DNA of 59,417 bases from Eutrophocola sp963925675 (GTDB taxonomy: Bacteria > Pseudomonadota > Gammaproteobacteria > Pseudomonadales > Pseudohongiellaceae). The position numbers and the translations under genes were made by a program. Positions 8,154 through 16,257 of the stretch are shown piece by piece (position 1 is the first letter of the stretch; each line of letters opens with the position of its first letter). The notes beneath the pieces are model-generated. The model did not search any database and was not told the DNA's origin. It worked only from the letters and a program-made list of their open reading frames with translations. The stretch lies in assembly GCA_963925675.1 (NCBI GenBank), contig CAWUSW010000048.1:1-59417 (forward strand). The letters are read 5' to 3'.

Positions 8154-8807
8154 TTAAAAGTCACTACGTCTTTCATCCCGCAGACGACGCACCAGCAGGT
8201 TCACGGCAATGTTCATCTCGATGTGATTAAATATCTTTTCGTTATGGGTGATTTTAAAGCGGCCATTGACAATGATACTGGGCAGTTTATCGATACCGTA
8301 ATCACTGGTTCTCACGCTTGCCTGCTGTAATGCGGAGGCCACTTCCTCGGAATTCCATGCACTATTAAATATTTCGCTATCCACGTTGTTGGCCATAAAA
8401 AATTCCCTGATCTGCGTCTCAGTGCGCAAGGGATTGTTTTCTTCATGGACGGCATGGAAGGCAGCACGGTGAATTGTGTCTTCGGCTTTTACGGCAATTG
8501 CGGTGTAGTAAATTTTGGCATGCAGGGCCATCACCTCATTCCAGATGGCCGGGGTTCGGGATAAAAGCAGATCACCTCTTACCCCTTCACCCCAATCGCT
8601 CATGATGGGTTCCAGAGTGAAACATTCGGCGCAGCCATACCAGAAAATTTCCCGTACTTCGATTCTGTCGGCATCCGTCTCGGTGGGTACCGGAATTTCA
8701 AGTGCCTGGTAATGAATGCCTTCAACAGATTCACGTGGCTGCGCCATAGTGATCAAGGAGTAGCCTGAGATAATTAGGAGTAGTAAAAGCCGGATTGTCA
8801 CTTGCAT
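8154..8807 (-). CDS. DsbA-like thiol:disulfide oxidoreductase
   Basis: A 217-residue periplasmic thioredoxin-fold protein with an N-terminal signal sequence. The active site is Cys59-Ala-Glu-Cys62 in EIFWYGCAECFTLEP, in the DsbA position but without the usual CPHC dipeptide. The cis-proline loop is KLPSIIVNGRF with Pro176. Helical insert residues such as ALHAKIYYTAI match DsbA length. The acidic CAEC pair should alter redox potential, so it may be a dedicated oxidase or isomerase rather than the general DsbA. The neighbouring exported proteins contain many cysteine pairs and haem c sites and are plausible substrates. It converges with the quinohemoprotein gene. Confidence 0.8.
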   Translation of the reverse strand: MQVTIRLLLLLIISGYSLITMAQPRESVEGIHYQALEIPVPTETDADRIEVREIFWYGCAECFTLEPIMSDWGEGVRGDLLLSRTPAIWNEVMALHAKIYYTAIAVKAEDTIHRAAFHAVHEENNPLRTETQIREFFMANNVDSEIFNSAWNSEEVASALQQASVRTSDYGIDKLPSIIVNGRFKITHNEKIFNHIEMNIAVNLLVRRLRDERRSDF

Positions 8808-9204
8808 ACTCTGAACCTGTTGTTAAATTTGGAGTTAAATTTGGAGTTAATTTTAATAAATAATTAAATTCAATAATAAAACTTTGATGGTATTAAGCCG
8901 ATTTTTGTTCCGGATATTTATTTCAACTATTCCATCAGCACTGCCGACAAGGGTTCAATGTAGCAGAATCAGACAGGCAGACAAGCTGAATAAGGAGCAA
9001 TTGACGGCCATCTTGCGACAAGCAATCTTGTGATGGTAATAGGCAATGTTATATAGTGCAAAAGAGCCACATGATACTGTTTTCGCGCTATTGTGCAGGA
9101 ATCGTGAACCATTCGGTCGGATTTGCAGGCCAGCAATTTAAAGGCGAACAATACAGACCACTAACCGGTTGCTGGTTGCAGTTGGTTTTTCAGGGGCAAA
9201 CTTT
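8808..9204. other. divergent intergenic region
   Basis: 397 bp between the DsbA-like and ankyrin genes. It is AT-rich on the left and holds two tandem copies of TTAAATTTGGAG (8823-8846). Both promoters should lie here, but I see no convincing -35/-10 pair, no RNA gene and no conserved frame. Confidence 0.5.
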
Positions 9205-10764
9205 ATGAAGAAAATTATAAGCATCGCCATGCTGTTCATTCTGGCTTGCACGCTACCGCTTACCTTGAGTGCCAATCAGGAGCTTGCGCGTTCAGCTGAA
9301 ATGGGCATGGTCGAAAAAGTCAGTGATTTGCTGAAAGATGGCGTCGATGTGAATAGTCGTCTGAATGATGGCAGCACAGCGCTGCATTGGGCTGTACTCA
9401 GGGATCAGCAGGAATCTGTTGCGCTCTTGATGGAAGCCGGTGCCGATCCCCTGGCGCCAAATCGAAATGGCATTACGCCGCTATTCCTCGCGGTACAAAA
9501 TGGCAGTGAAAAAATTGTTGCACGCCTGCTGCTAGCCGGTGCGGATCCGAACACCTTGTCAGAAAATGGTGAAACGATTTTGATGACGGCGGTGCACACG
9601 GGTAAACCCGAAGTAGTGAGTTTGTTGCTGGCCAATGGTGCCCTGGTTGATTACCGGGATCCTGACTTTCAACAAACGGCTCTGATGATCGGTGTGCGTG
9701 AAGGCCATACAGACGTTATCGAGATGTTGATCAGGCATGGGGCCAAAGTGGATGCCAGCACTCGGGTCGGACCTGTGCCGGCTTATATTCCCCCTTGCAA
9801 AGGAACGGGTTGCGGCTCTGAAGGCGTTGGTATCAATCGTAGTGGCGTTCCCCATCGTGGTGAACGTTATGATGCCAAAGGCGGTATGACACCATTGTTG
9901 TATGCAGCAAGAGATGGTCATGTGGAAGCTGCCAGGTTGCTCGTTGAAAATGGTGCTGACCTGGAAATGGCCGAAGCCAATGAAATATCCCCTTTATTAA
10001 TGGCCCTGCTTAATAATCAATTAGGGGTGGCAGAGATACTGCTGGATTTTGGTGCGCGGATAAACGTCGATGATTTTTATGGTCGCACACCCTTGTTTGC
10101 TGCTGTGGACTACCGCAATCTGGATATGAACAGTGATCTGGAAGATGATCCCCAGGATAACCAGGTCGACAGGGAGCCGATTCTGCCGATGATCAAACGA
10201 CTTCTGGATGAGGGCGCTGATGTCAATGCCAGAACCAAGGAATGGCCGCCAGAGAAAAAATGGCTGTATTCACTCAATGATGTAGCCTGGGTTGATGTCA
10301 CTGGGCAAACGCCATTTATCAGAGCCTCATTGGCAGGCGACATTCCGGTGATGGAGTTGCTGCTTGAGTATGGGGCAGATCCGCATATCACCACTTATGA
10401 AGGGACCACTGCATTGATGGCTGCGGCCGGAATGAACTGGACAGTTGCCCAGACCTATACAGAGTCTGATGAAGCTTTACTGGCAGCTGTAAAATTAAAT
10501 ATTGCTCTGGGTGCAGATGTTAATGCGAAAAACTCAATGGGCTTGACGCCCTTGCTGGGAGCTGCCAACAGAGGGTCAAATGACATCATCCGTTATCTCG
10601 CCTCACAAGGGGCGAAACTGGATGTAGAAGATGCAGTGGGCCGCACAGCTCTACGCTGGGCTGAAGGAGTATTTCTCGCCGCAGTGGGCGCAGAACAAAA
10701 ACCGGAAACCATTGCTCTGCTGAAAGAGTTGATGGATGAGGCTGGAATAAAATATGCGCCGTAA
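9205..10764 (+). CDS. exported ankyrin-repeat protein
   Basis: A 519-residue protein with a Sec signal peptide (MKKIISIAMLFILAC, cleavage near LSANQ) followed by about nine ankyrin repeats, for example DGSTALHWAVLRDQQESVAL and GMTPLLYAARDGHVEAARLL. Two linkers interrupt the array. One holds a cysteine pair, PPCKGTGCGSEG, and the other is acidic (NSDLEDDPQDNQVDREP). Ankyrin repeats bind other proteins, so a periplasmic scaffold is likely. The start at 9205 has AGGGG upstream; a frame beginning at 9169 is less likely. It overlaps the following haem-c gene by 11 bases, which strongly suggests co-translation and partnership with that protein. Confidence 0.85.
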   Translation: MKKIISIAMLFILACTLPLTLSANQELARSAEMGMVEKVSDLLKDGVDVNSRLNDGSTALHWAVLRDQQESVALLMEAGADPLAPNRNGITPLFLAVQNGSEKIVARLLLAGADPNTLSENGETILMTAVHTGKPEVVSLLLANGALVDYRDPDFQQTALMIGVREGHTDVIEMLIRHGAKVDASTRVGPVPAYIPPCKGTGCGSEGVGINRSGVPHRGERYDAKGGMTPLLYAARDGHVEAARLLVENGADLEMAEANEISPLLMALLNNQLGVAEILLDFGARINVDDFYGRTPLFAAVDYRNLDMNSDLEDDPQDNQVDREPILPMIKRLLDEGADVNARTKEWPPEKKWLYSLNDVAWVDVTGQTPFIRASLAGDIPVMELLLEYGADPHITTYEGTTALMAAAGMNWTVAQTYTESDEALLAAVKLNIALGADVNAKNSMGLTPLLGAANRGSNDIIRYLASQGAKLDVEDAVGRTALRWAEGVFLAAVGAEQKPETIALLKELMDEAGIKYAP

Positions 10765-13132
10765 CACTATTTTTAATTTGCCTTTATATAGCGCTTTGCT
10801 TCTCGGTAGAAAACTTACCTTTGGCCTTGTTATGTCCATCCCTGTTTTTGCCCAGGCTCAGTCGTCAACTGAAAGCCTGGATGCAGACCATAGGCAAATG
10901 CTGGATCAATATTGCACGGAATGTCATAACTTCGAAGATTATGCCGGTGGTCTTGCCTTTGAACTACTGGTAACCGGCAACCTGTTAAATGATGCCGAAA
11001 CCTGGGAAAAAGTATTACTTAAACTAAAAGCCGGCATGATGCCGCCCCGGGGCAAAGACCGTCCGGCTGGGGAGTTGGTTAATAGTTTTGTCAGTGGCCT
11101 GGAACAAGCCATCGATAGCGCCTGGGCAGTCAGCCCCAATACTGGTGCTCCCTTATTACATCGTATGAATCGAACTGAATACGAGAATGCCATTCGTGAT
11201 CTGCTGAACTTGCCGATCAATGCTGCAAGTATGTTTCCCGCTGATAATTCCAGTGAAGGCTTCGATAATATCGCCAGCGTGTTGAGTGTGTCGCCGGCAC
11301 TGATGCAATCGTATATTTCTGCGGCAAATAAAGTGAGTCGGTTGGCAGTAGGCGATATGACCGCCAGTCTTACTACCGCTACCTACCGCGCTGATCAACA
11401 GGATCAGTCATCCCATCTGGAAGGTATTTCTCTTGGCACACGTGGCGGCCTGGTTTTTGAGCATGTTTTTCCCCTGGATGCGGAGTATCAATTCAGTATT
11501 AGCCGCAGTGGGGCTAATGCTGCATTTTCTCTGGATCCTGTTGGAATTGAAGATCCAGTGGAGCTGGTTATCGACGGCGAGCGGGTAAAACTTTTCCCGG
11601 CCGGGACGGGCAGTCAGGTCAGTCTCACCATTCCTGCCGGCCCACACACCATAGAAGCCGCTTTCGTGAAAACACAGTCACCCCTTGGCGTAGATGATTT
11701 ACATACTGTCTGGTCGGATAGTACGGTAATGCGTTCAGTGGCCATTTCGGGTCCCGTTAAAGCGACCGGGCCAGGCAATACTCCCAGCCGCAGCGCAATT
11801 TTTAGTTGTACTCCAGCAAGCACCTCTGATGAGGAGCCGTGTGCTCGCCAGATACTGGAAGACCTGGCTTATCGGGCATACCGGCGTCCAGTTAGCGCTC
11901 GCTCTCTGAACACCTTGATGGCTTTTTACCGGGATGGTCGCGAATTGCGCGATTTTGATACTGGTATTCAATATGCCTTGGCGCGTGTACTTGTTGACCC
12001 CATGTTTGTCTTTCGCTTCGAAGAAGAGCCTGCCGGCCTGGAGGATGGGCAAACCTATGCAGTCAATGATTTTGAGCTGGCTTCACGACTGTCATTTTTT
12101 ATCTGGAGCAGCATCCCTGATGAGGAATTATTAGCCGTAGCAGAAAGCGGTGAGTTGACTGATCCAGACATTCTTGAACAGCAGATTCAGCGCATGTTGC
12201 AGGATCCCAAATCCAGATCCCTGGTCGAAAATTTCGCTTCTTCATGGTTATCCCTGGGACAGCTCAACAGTGTTAATCCTGCTTCCACAGAGTTTGATGG
12301 CAGCTTGCGTGTCGCTATGAAGCGAGAAACGGAACTCTTGCTTGAGTCAGTTATGCTGGAAGATCAAAATGTCATGGAATTGTTAACAGCGAATTACACT
12401 TATGTAAATGAGCGCCTGGCCAAGCATTACGGCATTCCCAATATACGTGGCAGTCATTTTCGCAAAGTGGATTTAAACGGCACCGGGCGACAGGGCTTAC
12501 TGGGTCACGGTAGCATTCTTACCATAACCTCTGCGCCTAACCGGACCTCACCAGTGATACGTGGGGCCTGGATTATGGAGAATTTATTAGGCACTCCGCC
12601 ACCACCACCGCCTCCGGGTGTGGAAACCAACCTGGAAGAAACGGCTGCAGCCGGGGCAGCACCAACAACATTGCGTCAGCGCCTTGAACAACATCGGGCT
12701 GATCCATCGTGTGCGGCCTGTCATAACATGATGGATCCGATCGGATTTGCCCTGGAAAATTTTGATGAAGTGGGTAAATTCCGTGAGTACACTAACGGAC
12801 AGCAGGTGAATACACAGGCTGTGTTCTGGGATGGCACTGAATTTCAGGGGCCACAGGAGTTACACGGTTTGCTGATGGTTCGCAGTGATCTGTTTGTGGA
12901 GAATTTTACCGAGAAACTAATGACCTATGCGCTTGGCCGTAAGGTGGAGTTTTTCGATATGCCCTCAGTACGCCGGGCAACACGACAGGCAGAAAAAAAG
13001 GGTAACCGTTTTAGTGTGCTGGTTAAGGAAATTGTGCTGAGCGAGGCATTTACTCGCCGCACGAAAGAGAATGCAAGCGATGAGGCTACCGCTAGTGCTA
13101 ATAGGCCAAAGAGTGAAACGGCTCAGCGCTAA
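10754..13132 (+). CDS. haem-c DUF1587/1592/1588/1585-type exported protein
   Basis: A 792-residue multidomain protein of the type first seen in planctomycetes. After a signal sequence there is a c-type haem motif Cys54-x-x-Cys57-His58 (YCTECHN). A DUF1587 region (LHRMNRTEYENAIRDLL), a carbohydrate-binding-like segment, DUF1595 (AYRRPVSARSL), DUF1592 (ASRLSFFIWSSIPDEELL), DUF1588 (GHGSILTITSAPNRTSPVIR) and DUF1585 (EKLMTYALGRKVEFFD) follow. A second haem motif, CAACHNMMDPIGFALENFD, lies near the C-terminus. The role is thought to be periplasmic oxidation or electron transfer, but no substrate is established. A proline run (PPPPPPPG) separates DUF1588 from the last haem region. It starts inside the ankyrin gene's stop region. 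Confidence 0.85.
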   Translation: MRRNTIFNLPLYSALLLGRKLTFGLVMSIPVFAQAQSSTESLDADHRQMLDQYCTECHNFEDYAGGLAFELLVTGNLLNDAETWEKVLLKLKAGMMPPRGKDRPAGELVNSFVSGLEQAIDSAWAVSPNTGAPLLHRMNRTEYENAIRDLLNLPINAASMFPADNSSEGFDNIASVLSVSPALMQSYISAANKVSRLAVGDMTASLTTATYRADQQDQSSHLEGISLGTRGGLVFEHVFPLDAEYQFSISRSGANAAFSLDPVGIEDPVELVIDGERVKLFPAGTGSQVSLTIPAGPHTIEAAFVKTQSPLGVDDLHTVWSDSTVMRSVAISGPVKATGPGNTPSRSAIFSCTPASTSDEEPCARQILEDLAYRAYRRPVSARSLNTLMAFYRDGRELRDFDTGIQYALARVLVDPMFVFRFEEEPAGLEDGQTYAVNDFELASRLSFFIWSSIPDEELLAVAESGELTDPDILEQQIQRMLQDPKSRSLVENFASSWLSLGQLNSVNPASTEFDGSLRVAMKRETELLLESVMLEDQNVMELLTANYTYVNERLAKHYGIPNIRGSHFRKVDLNGTGRQGLLGHGSILTITSAPNRTSPVIRGAWIMENLLGTPPPPPPPGVETNLEETAAAGAAPTTLRQRLEQHRADPSCAACHNMMDPIGFALENFDEVGKFREYTNGQQVNTQAVFWDGTEFQGPQELHGLLMVRSDLFVENFTEKLMTYALGRKVEFFDMPSVRRATRQAEKKGNRFSVLVKEIVLSEAFTRRTKENASDEATASANRPKSETAQR

Positions 13133-13339
13133 GAAATAAAAAGGTCATAGTTACTCCACAGTTAAGCCATAACATAGTGTTTTAGGTAAGTGGCGTAGGC
13201 AACAAAAAGCTATTTATACTATGCTGCATCCTTCGAACTGCTGAAAGTGGTGCAGGTCGCAGAAAACGCTAAGTGTTGTACCAAATGTTATACCAAATGT
13301 TGTAAGAGTTGTAAGCGCTGCAAGATTCAGGAGAAACAA

Positions 13340-14680
13340 ATGTTTATTACCAAAAAACACTTGTCTCGTCGCACCCTGTTAAGGGGAACGGGCACGGCTA
13401 TTGCTTTACCCTTGCTGGATTCGATGATCCCGGCACAGACCCTGCTGGCTCAGACTGCTGCATCACCAGCACCGCGTGTGGGCTGTATCTATATCCCTCA
13501 TGGCGCCACTATGGCCTATTGGACCCCATCGCAAACCGGAAATAATTTTGACTTTACCCCCATTCTAAAACCCCTGGAAGACTACCGTGAGCAGTTAAAT
13601 ATTATCAGCGGACTTGCCAATACCCCGGTGGGTCCACGCGAAGGTGAAGATAGTGGCGGTGCCCAGAATCATGAGCGCGCAGCTGCAGCTTTCCTGACCG
13701 CCGCCCATCCAATTGCTGGAGACCGTGCCTATGTGGGTAAATCCTTTGACCAGATAATCGCTGACGCACTTGGGCAGGACACACCTTTGCCCTCTATTGA
13801 GCTTGCCATTGAGCCGTCCAACAATACTTGCGGGGATGTTAATTTCACGTGTTCCTATCGCAGTGCATTGTCATGGAAAACACCAACCTTGCCGCTACCG
13901 ATGGAAAATAATCCCCAGCTGGTATTTGAAAGATTGTTTGGTGATGGCACTACAGACGCCGATCGCAAGGAAAGGCGCAGGCAGTCTGCAAGTCTTCTGG
14001 ATTCCATTCGTGAAGATGTGTCCAGCCTTAATCTGAAATTACCACCAGCTGACCGGGTTCGTCTTGATGAATATCTGCAAGAAGTGCGTGAAATTGAACG
14101 CCGTGTAGCATTGGTGGATGCCAAGTTGTCAGCGGAGGCCCTGGACGTGCCAGATGCCCCGCGTGGTATACCAAATGGTTTTGAGAATCATATTAATCTG
14201 ATGTTTGACTTGCAGGTGCTGGCATTCAAATCCGATATCACCAGAGTCTCAAGTCTGATGATGGCCGGTGAGGGCAGCAATACCCGTTTCCCTCGCAGTG
14301 GCGTTAGCGAGGGCTTCCACAATGCCTCGCATCATTCCAATGAACAGAAAAACAAGGATCAGTTTTCCATTATTAACAATTACCACATTAGCGTGCTGAA
14401 AAGCTTTTTTGACAAACTTGCCGCGACTCCAGATGGCGATGGCAGCCTGCTTGATCACTCGATGATTCTTTATGGCAGCAGTATGAGTGATGCTAATGAG
14501 CATAATTTTGACCCTCTACCGATTCTTCTGGTAGGTGGGGCTAGTGGTTTAATCGAAGGTGGGCGGCATCTTGAATTTGAAGCGCACACACCTCTGGCAA
14601 ACTTGTACATGGGACTGTTTGATAAATTTGGCATACCCCAGGACAGTTTTGGTAACAGTACCGGTAAGCTGGATATCTGA
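13340..14680 (+). CDS. Tat-exported DUF1552 protein
   Basis: A 446-residue protein of the DUF1552 family, the usual downstream partner of DUF1592-type haem proteins. A twin-arginine signal is visible (LSRRTLLRGTG, then a hydrophobic stretch ending in TLLAQ), so it is probably exported folded, often a sign of a bound cofactor. Family segments include YIPHGATMAYWTP, HERAAAAFLTAAHP, SFDQIIADALG and ILYGSSMSDANEHNFDPLP near the end. The ATG at 13340 follows CAGGAG and matches the signal; an upstream in-frame extension is discussed in the findings. It is 207 bp after the haem gene, on the same strand. Fold resemblance to DUF1501/sulfatase-like proteins is only a suggestion. Confidence 0.85.
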   Translation: MFITKKHLSRRTLLRGTGTAIALPLLDSMIPAQTLLAQTAASPAPRVGCIYIPHGATMAYWTPSQTGNNFDFTPILKPLEDYREQLNIISGLANTPVGPREGEDSGGAQNHERAAAAFLTAAHPIAGDRAYVGKSFDQIIADALGQDTPLPSIELAIEPSNNTCGDVNFTCSYRSALSWKTPTLPLPMENNPQLVFERLFGDGTTDADRKERRRQSASLLDSIREDVSSLNLKLPPADRVRLDEYLQEVREIERRVALVDAKLSAEALDVPDAPRGIPNGFENHINLMFDLQVLAFKSDITRVSSLMMAGEGSNTRFPRSGVSEGFHNASHHSNEQKNKDQFSIINNYHISVLKSFFDKLAATPDGDGSLLDHSMILYGSSMSDANEHNFDPLPILLVGGASGLIEGGRHLEFEAHTPLANLYMGLFDKFGIPQDSFGNSTGKLDI

Positions 14681-14713
14681 AAAAATGCCCGAAAAATGCC
14701 CGAAAAAATGCCC
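14679..14713. repeat. short tandem repeat, three copies
   Basis: Three copies of GAAAAAATGCCC (the middle copy is one A shorter) begin inside the DUF1552 stop codon (14678-14680). They lie just before the ribosome-binding site of the next gene. The A-runs make it prone to length change. Confidence 0.7.
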
Positions 14714-14730
14714 GAAAAAAGAGTTCAATT

Positions 14731-15624
14731 ATGAAAGCAGAAAAAAATGTTTTGATTCCACACTTAATCAGTAAAGGGCGCGCACTAGGCGTGCTTTTTT
14801 TCTGCCTCGGTTTATCTTTTAATCTGTCCGCTCAATCAGGTCTGGTGATGGAGCATGTGAGCGGCCCGGTCTGGATGCTCAGCGGCGGCGGTTATGCCAA
14901 TATCAGCGTGCTTGTCGGTGATAATCGGGCCTTGATGGTCGACAGCAAACGTCAGGAACTGGTGAATGAAATTCGTGCCATGGTGCGTCAGCTCAGCGGT
15001 GGAGATGTTGAATATCTGATTAATGGGCATGTTCATCCCGATCACACTGATGGCAATCAAGGCTTTGGTGAACAGGGGGCAATTATCATAGCTCATGAAG
15101 AAGTTCGGCGGGTACTGATGGCGGGGCAACGTGGCGGACCTCCGGCACCAACAGCGGCTTTGCCGGTATTAACCATTGCGGATGAGGGCAGTATGACCCT
15201 GCACTTTGATGGTGAAACTGTTCATATCACCCACGCCCCGCCAGCACACTCGCTGGGTAATGTGATGGTACGTTTTGAGCAGGCAAACGTCATTCATCTG
15301 GGTGATCTTTATAGTCCGGAACGTTATCCGGTTATTGCAGGCGGGTCTGTTGACGGGTTTATTTCAGCCAATGAAAATGCCCTGGCTGTGGCGAATGAAG
15401 AAACATTTTTCATTGCCGGAAATGGTGTCGTCACACAAAGACAACAGGTACAGGCATATATCCACATGGTGCTGACAGTAAAGGATCGGGTCGCCGACAT
15501 GATTGCGGATGGTCTATCTGAAGAACAGGTAATTGCGGCAAATCCCAGCGCTGAATTTGATAGCATCTGGGGTGACCCGGGGCGCTTTCTGCCAGCGCTT
15601 TACCGGGAACTTGCTGCTCTTTGA
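14731..15624 (+). CDS. exported metallo-beta-lactamase-fold hydrolase
   Basis: A 297-residue protein with an N-terminal signal sequence (cleavage near NLSAQ) and a metallo-beta-lactamase fold. Metal ligands visible are His100-x-His102-x-Asp104-His105 (NGHVHPDHTDG), His173 (PPAHSLGN) and Asp192 (IHLGD). The segment YPVIAGGSVDGF is shared with SoxH-like or quinoprotein-associated MBL proteins, which often sit beside PQQ enzymes. The last conserved histidine, usually in PGHGP, is replaced by Asn231 (IAGNGVV), so the second metal site is probably altered. It is separated by 51 bp from the DUF1552 gene and converges with smpB at 22 bp. Substrate unknown. Confidence 0.85.
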   Translation: MKAEKNVLIPHLISKGRALGVLFFCLGLSFNLSAQSGLVMEHVSGPVWMLSGGGYANISVLVGDNRALMVDSKRQELVNEIRAMVRQLSGGDVEYLINGHVHPDHTDGNQGFGEQGAIIIAHEEVRRVLMAGQRGGPPAPTAALPVLTIADEGSMTLHFDGETVHITHAPPAHSLGNVMVRFEQANVIHLGDLYSPERYPVIAGGSVDGFISANENALAVANEETFFIAGNGVVTQRQQVQAYIHMVLTVKDRVADMIADGLSEEQVIAANPSAEFDSIWGDPGRFLPALYRELAAL

Positions 15625-15646
15625 AGTGCTTTGATCGGTAAGCTGG

Positions 15647-16129
15647 CTATCGGTTGCCTGCCCTGACGGTACGCTGCTTGTCAATATTCCACTCTCTATC
15701 TTTCACCGAGTCGCGTTTGTCATGGGTTTGTTTACCCTTGCCAAGAGCAATCTGACATTTCACCAGATGGTTTTTCCAGTACATTTTTGTACATACACAG
15801 GTATTCCCTTTTTGCTGAATTGCGGCAAATATTCTAGCCAGCTCCTTTGCGTGCAGCAGCAGCTTACGGGTACGGGTAGGATCTGCAATGATATGAGTAC
15901 TGGCTGTGTCCAGGGGGTTTATCATAGCGCCCAATAACCAGGCTTCCCCATTTTGGATAATGACATGACAGTCCGTCAGCTGGACTTTTTTCATGCGCAG
16001 GCTTTTTACTTCCCAACCCAATAGGGCAATGCCTGCTTCAAAGGTATCTCCAAGGAAATAGTCATGCCGGGCTTTTTTATTGACGATGATTGTGGAGTCG
16101 TCTGATTTGCTTTTCTTTGCTTTTGCCAT
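15647..16129 (-). CDS. smpB: SsrA-binding protein SmpB
   Basis: A 160-residue small basic protein that binds the tRNA-like end of tmRNA and places it in the empty A site of stalled ribosomes. Typical segments are IIVNKKARHDYFLGDTFEAG, GWEVKSLRMKKVQL and the conserved tail GKGKQTHDKRDSVKDREWN. The basic C-terminal tail that enters the mRNA channel is present. The start MAKAKKSKSDD (16129) matches the family; an ATG three codons earlier is less likely. Its partner RNA gene ssrA lies 12.9 kb to the left on the same strand, with only exported accessory genes between. In E. coli the two are adjacent. Confidence 0.97.
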   Translation of the reverse strand: MAKAKKSKSDDSTIIVNKKARHDYFLGDTFEAGIALLGWEVKSLRMKKVQLTDCHVIIQNGEAWLLGAMINPLDTASTHIIADPTRTRKLLLHAKELARIFAAIQQKGNTCVCTKMYWKNHLVKCQIALGKGKQTHDKRDSVKDREWNIDKQRTVRAGNR

Positions 16130-16257
16130 GAGGTGCATTATAGGGGGAGCGCTATCATCTGCCTACTTAATAGGAGGCCGAGTCTGTAGAAAATTCTGGT
16201 AAACTCACTTTCGATTACCAATAAACAAAGAATACAGGATTAAATGAGAGGATATTC

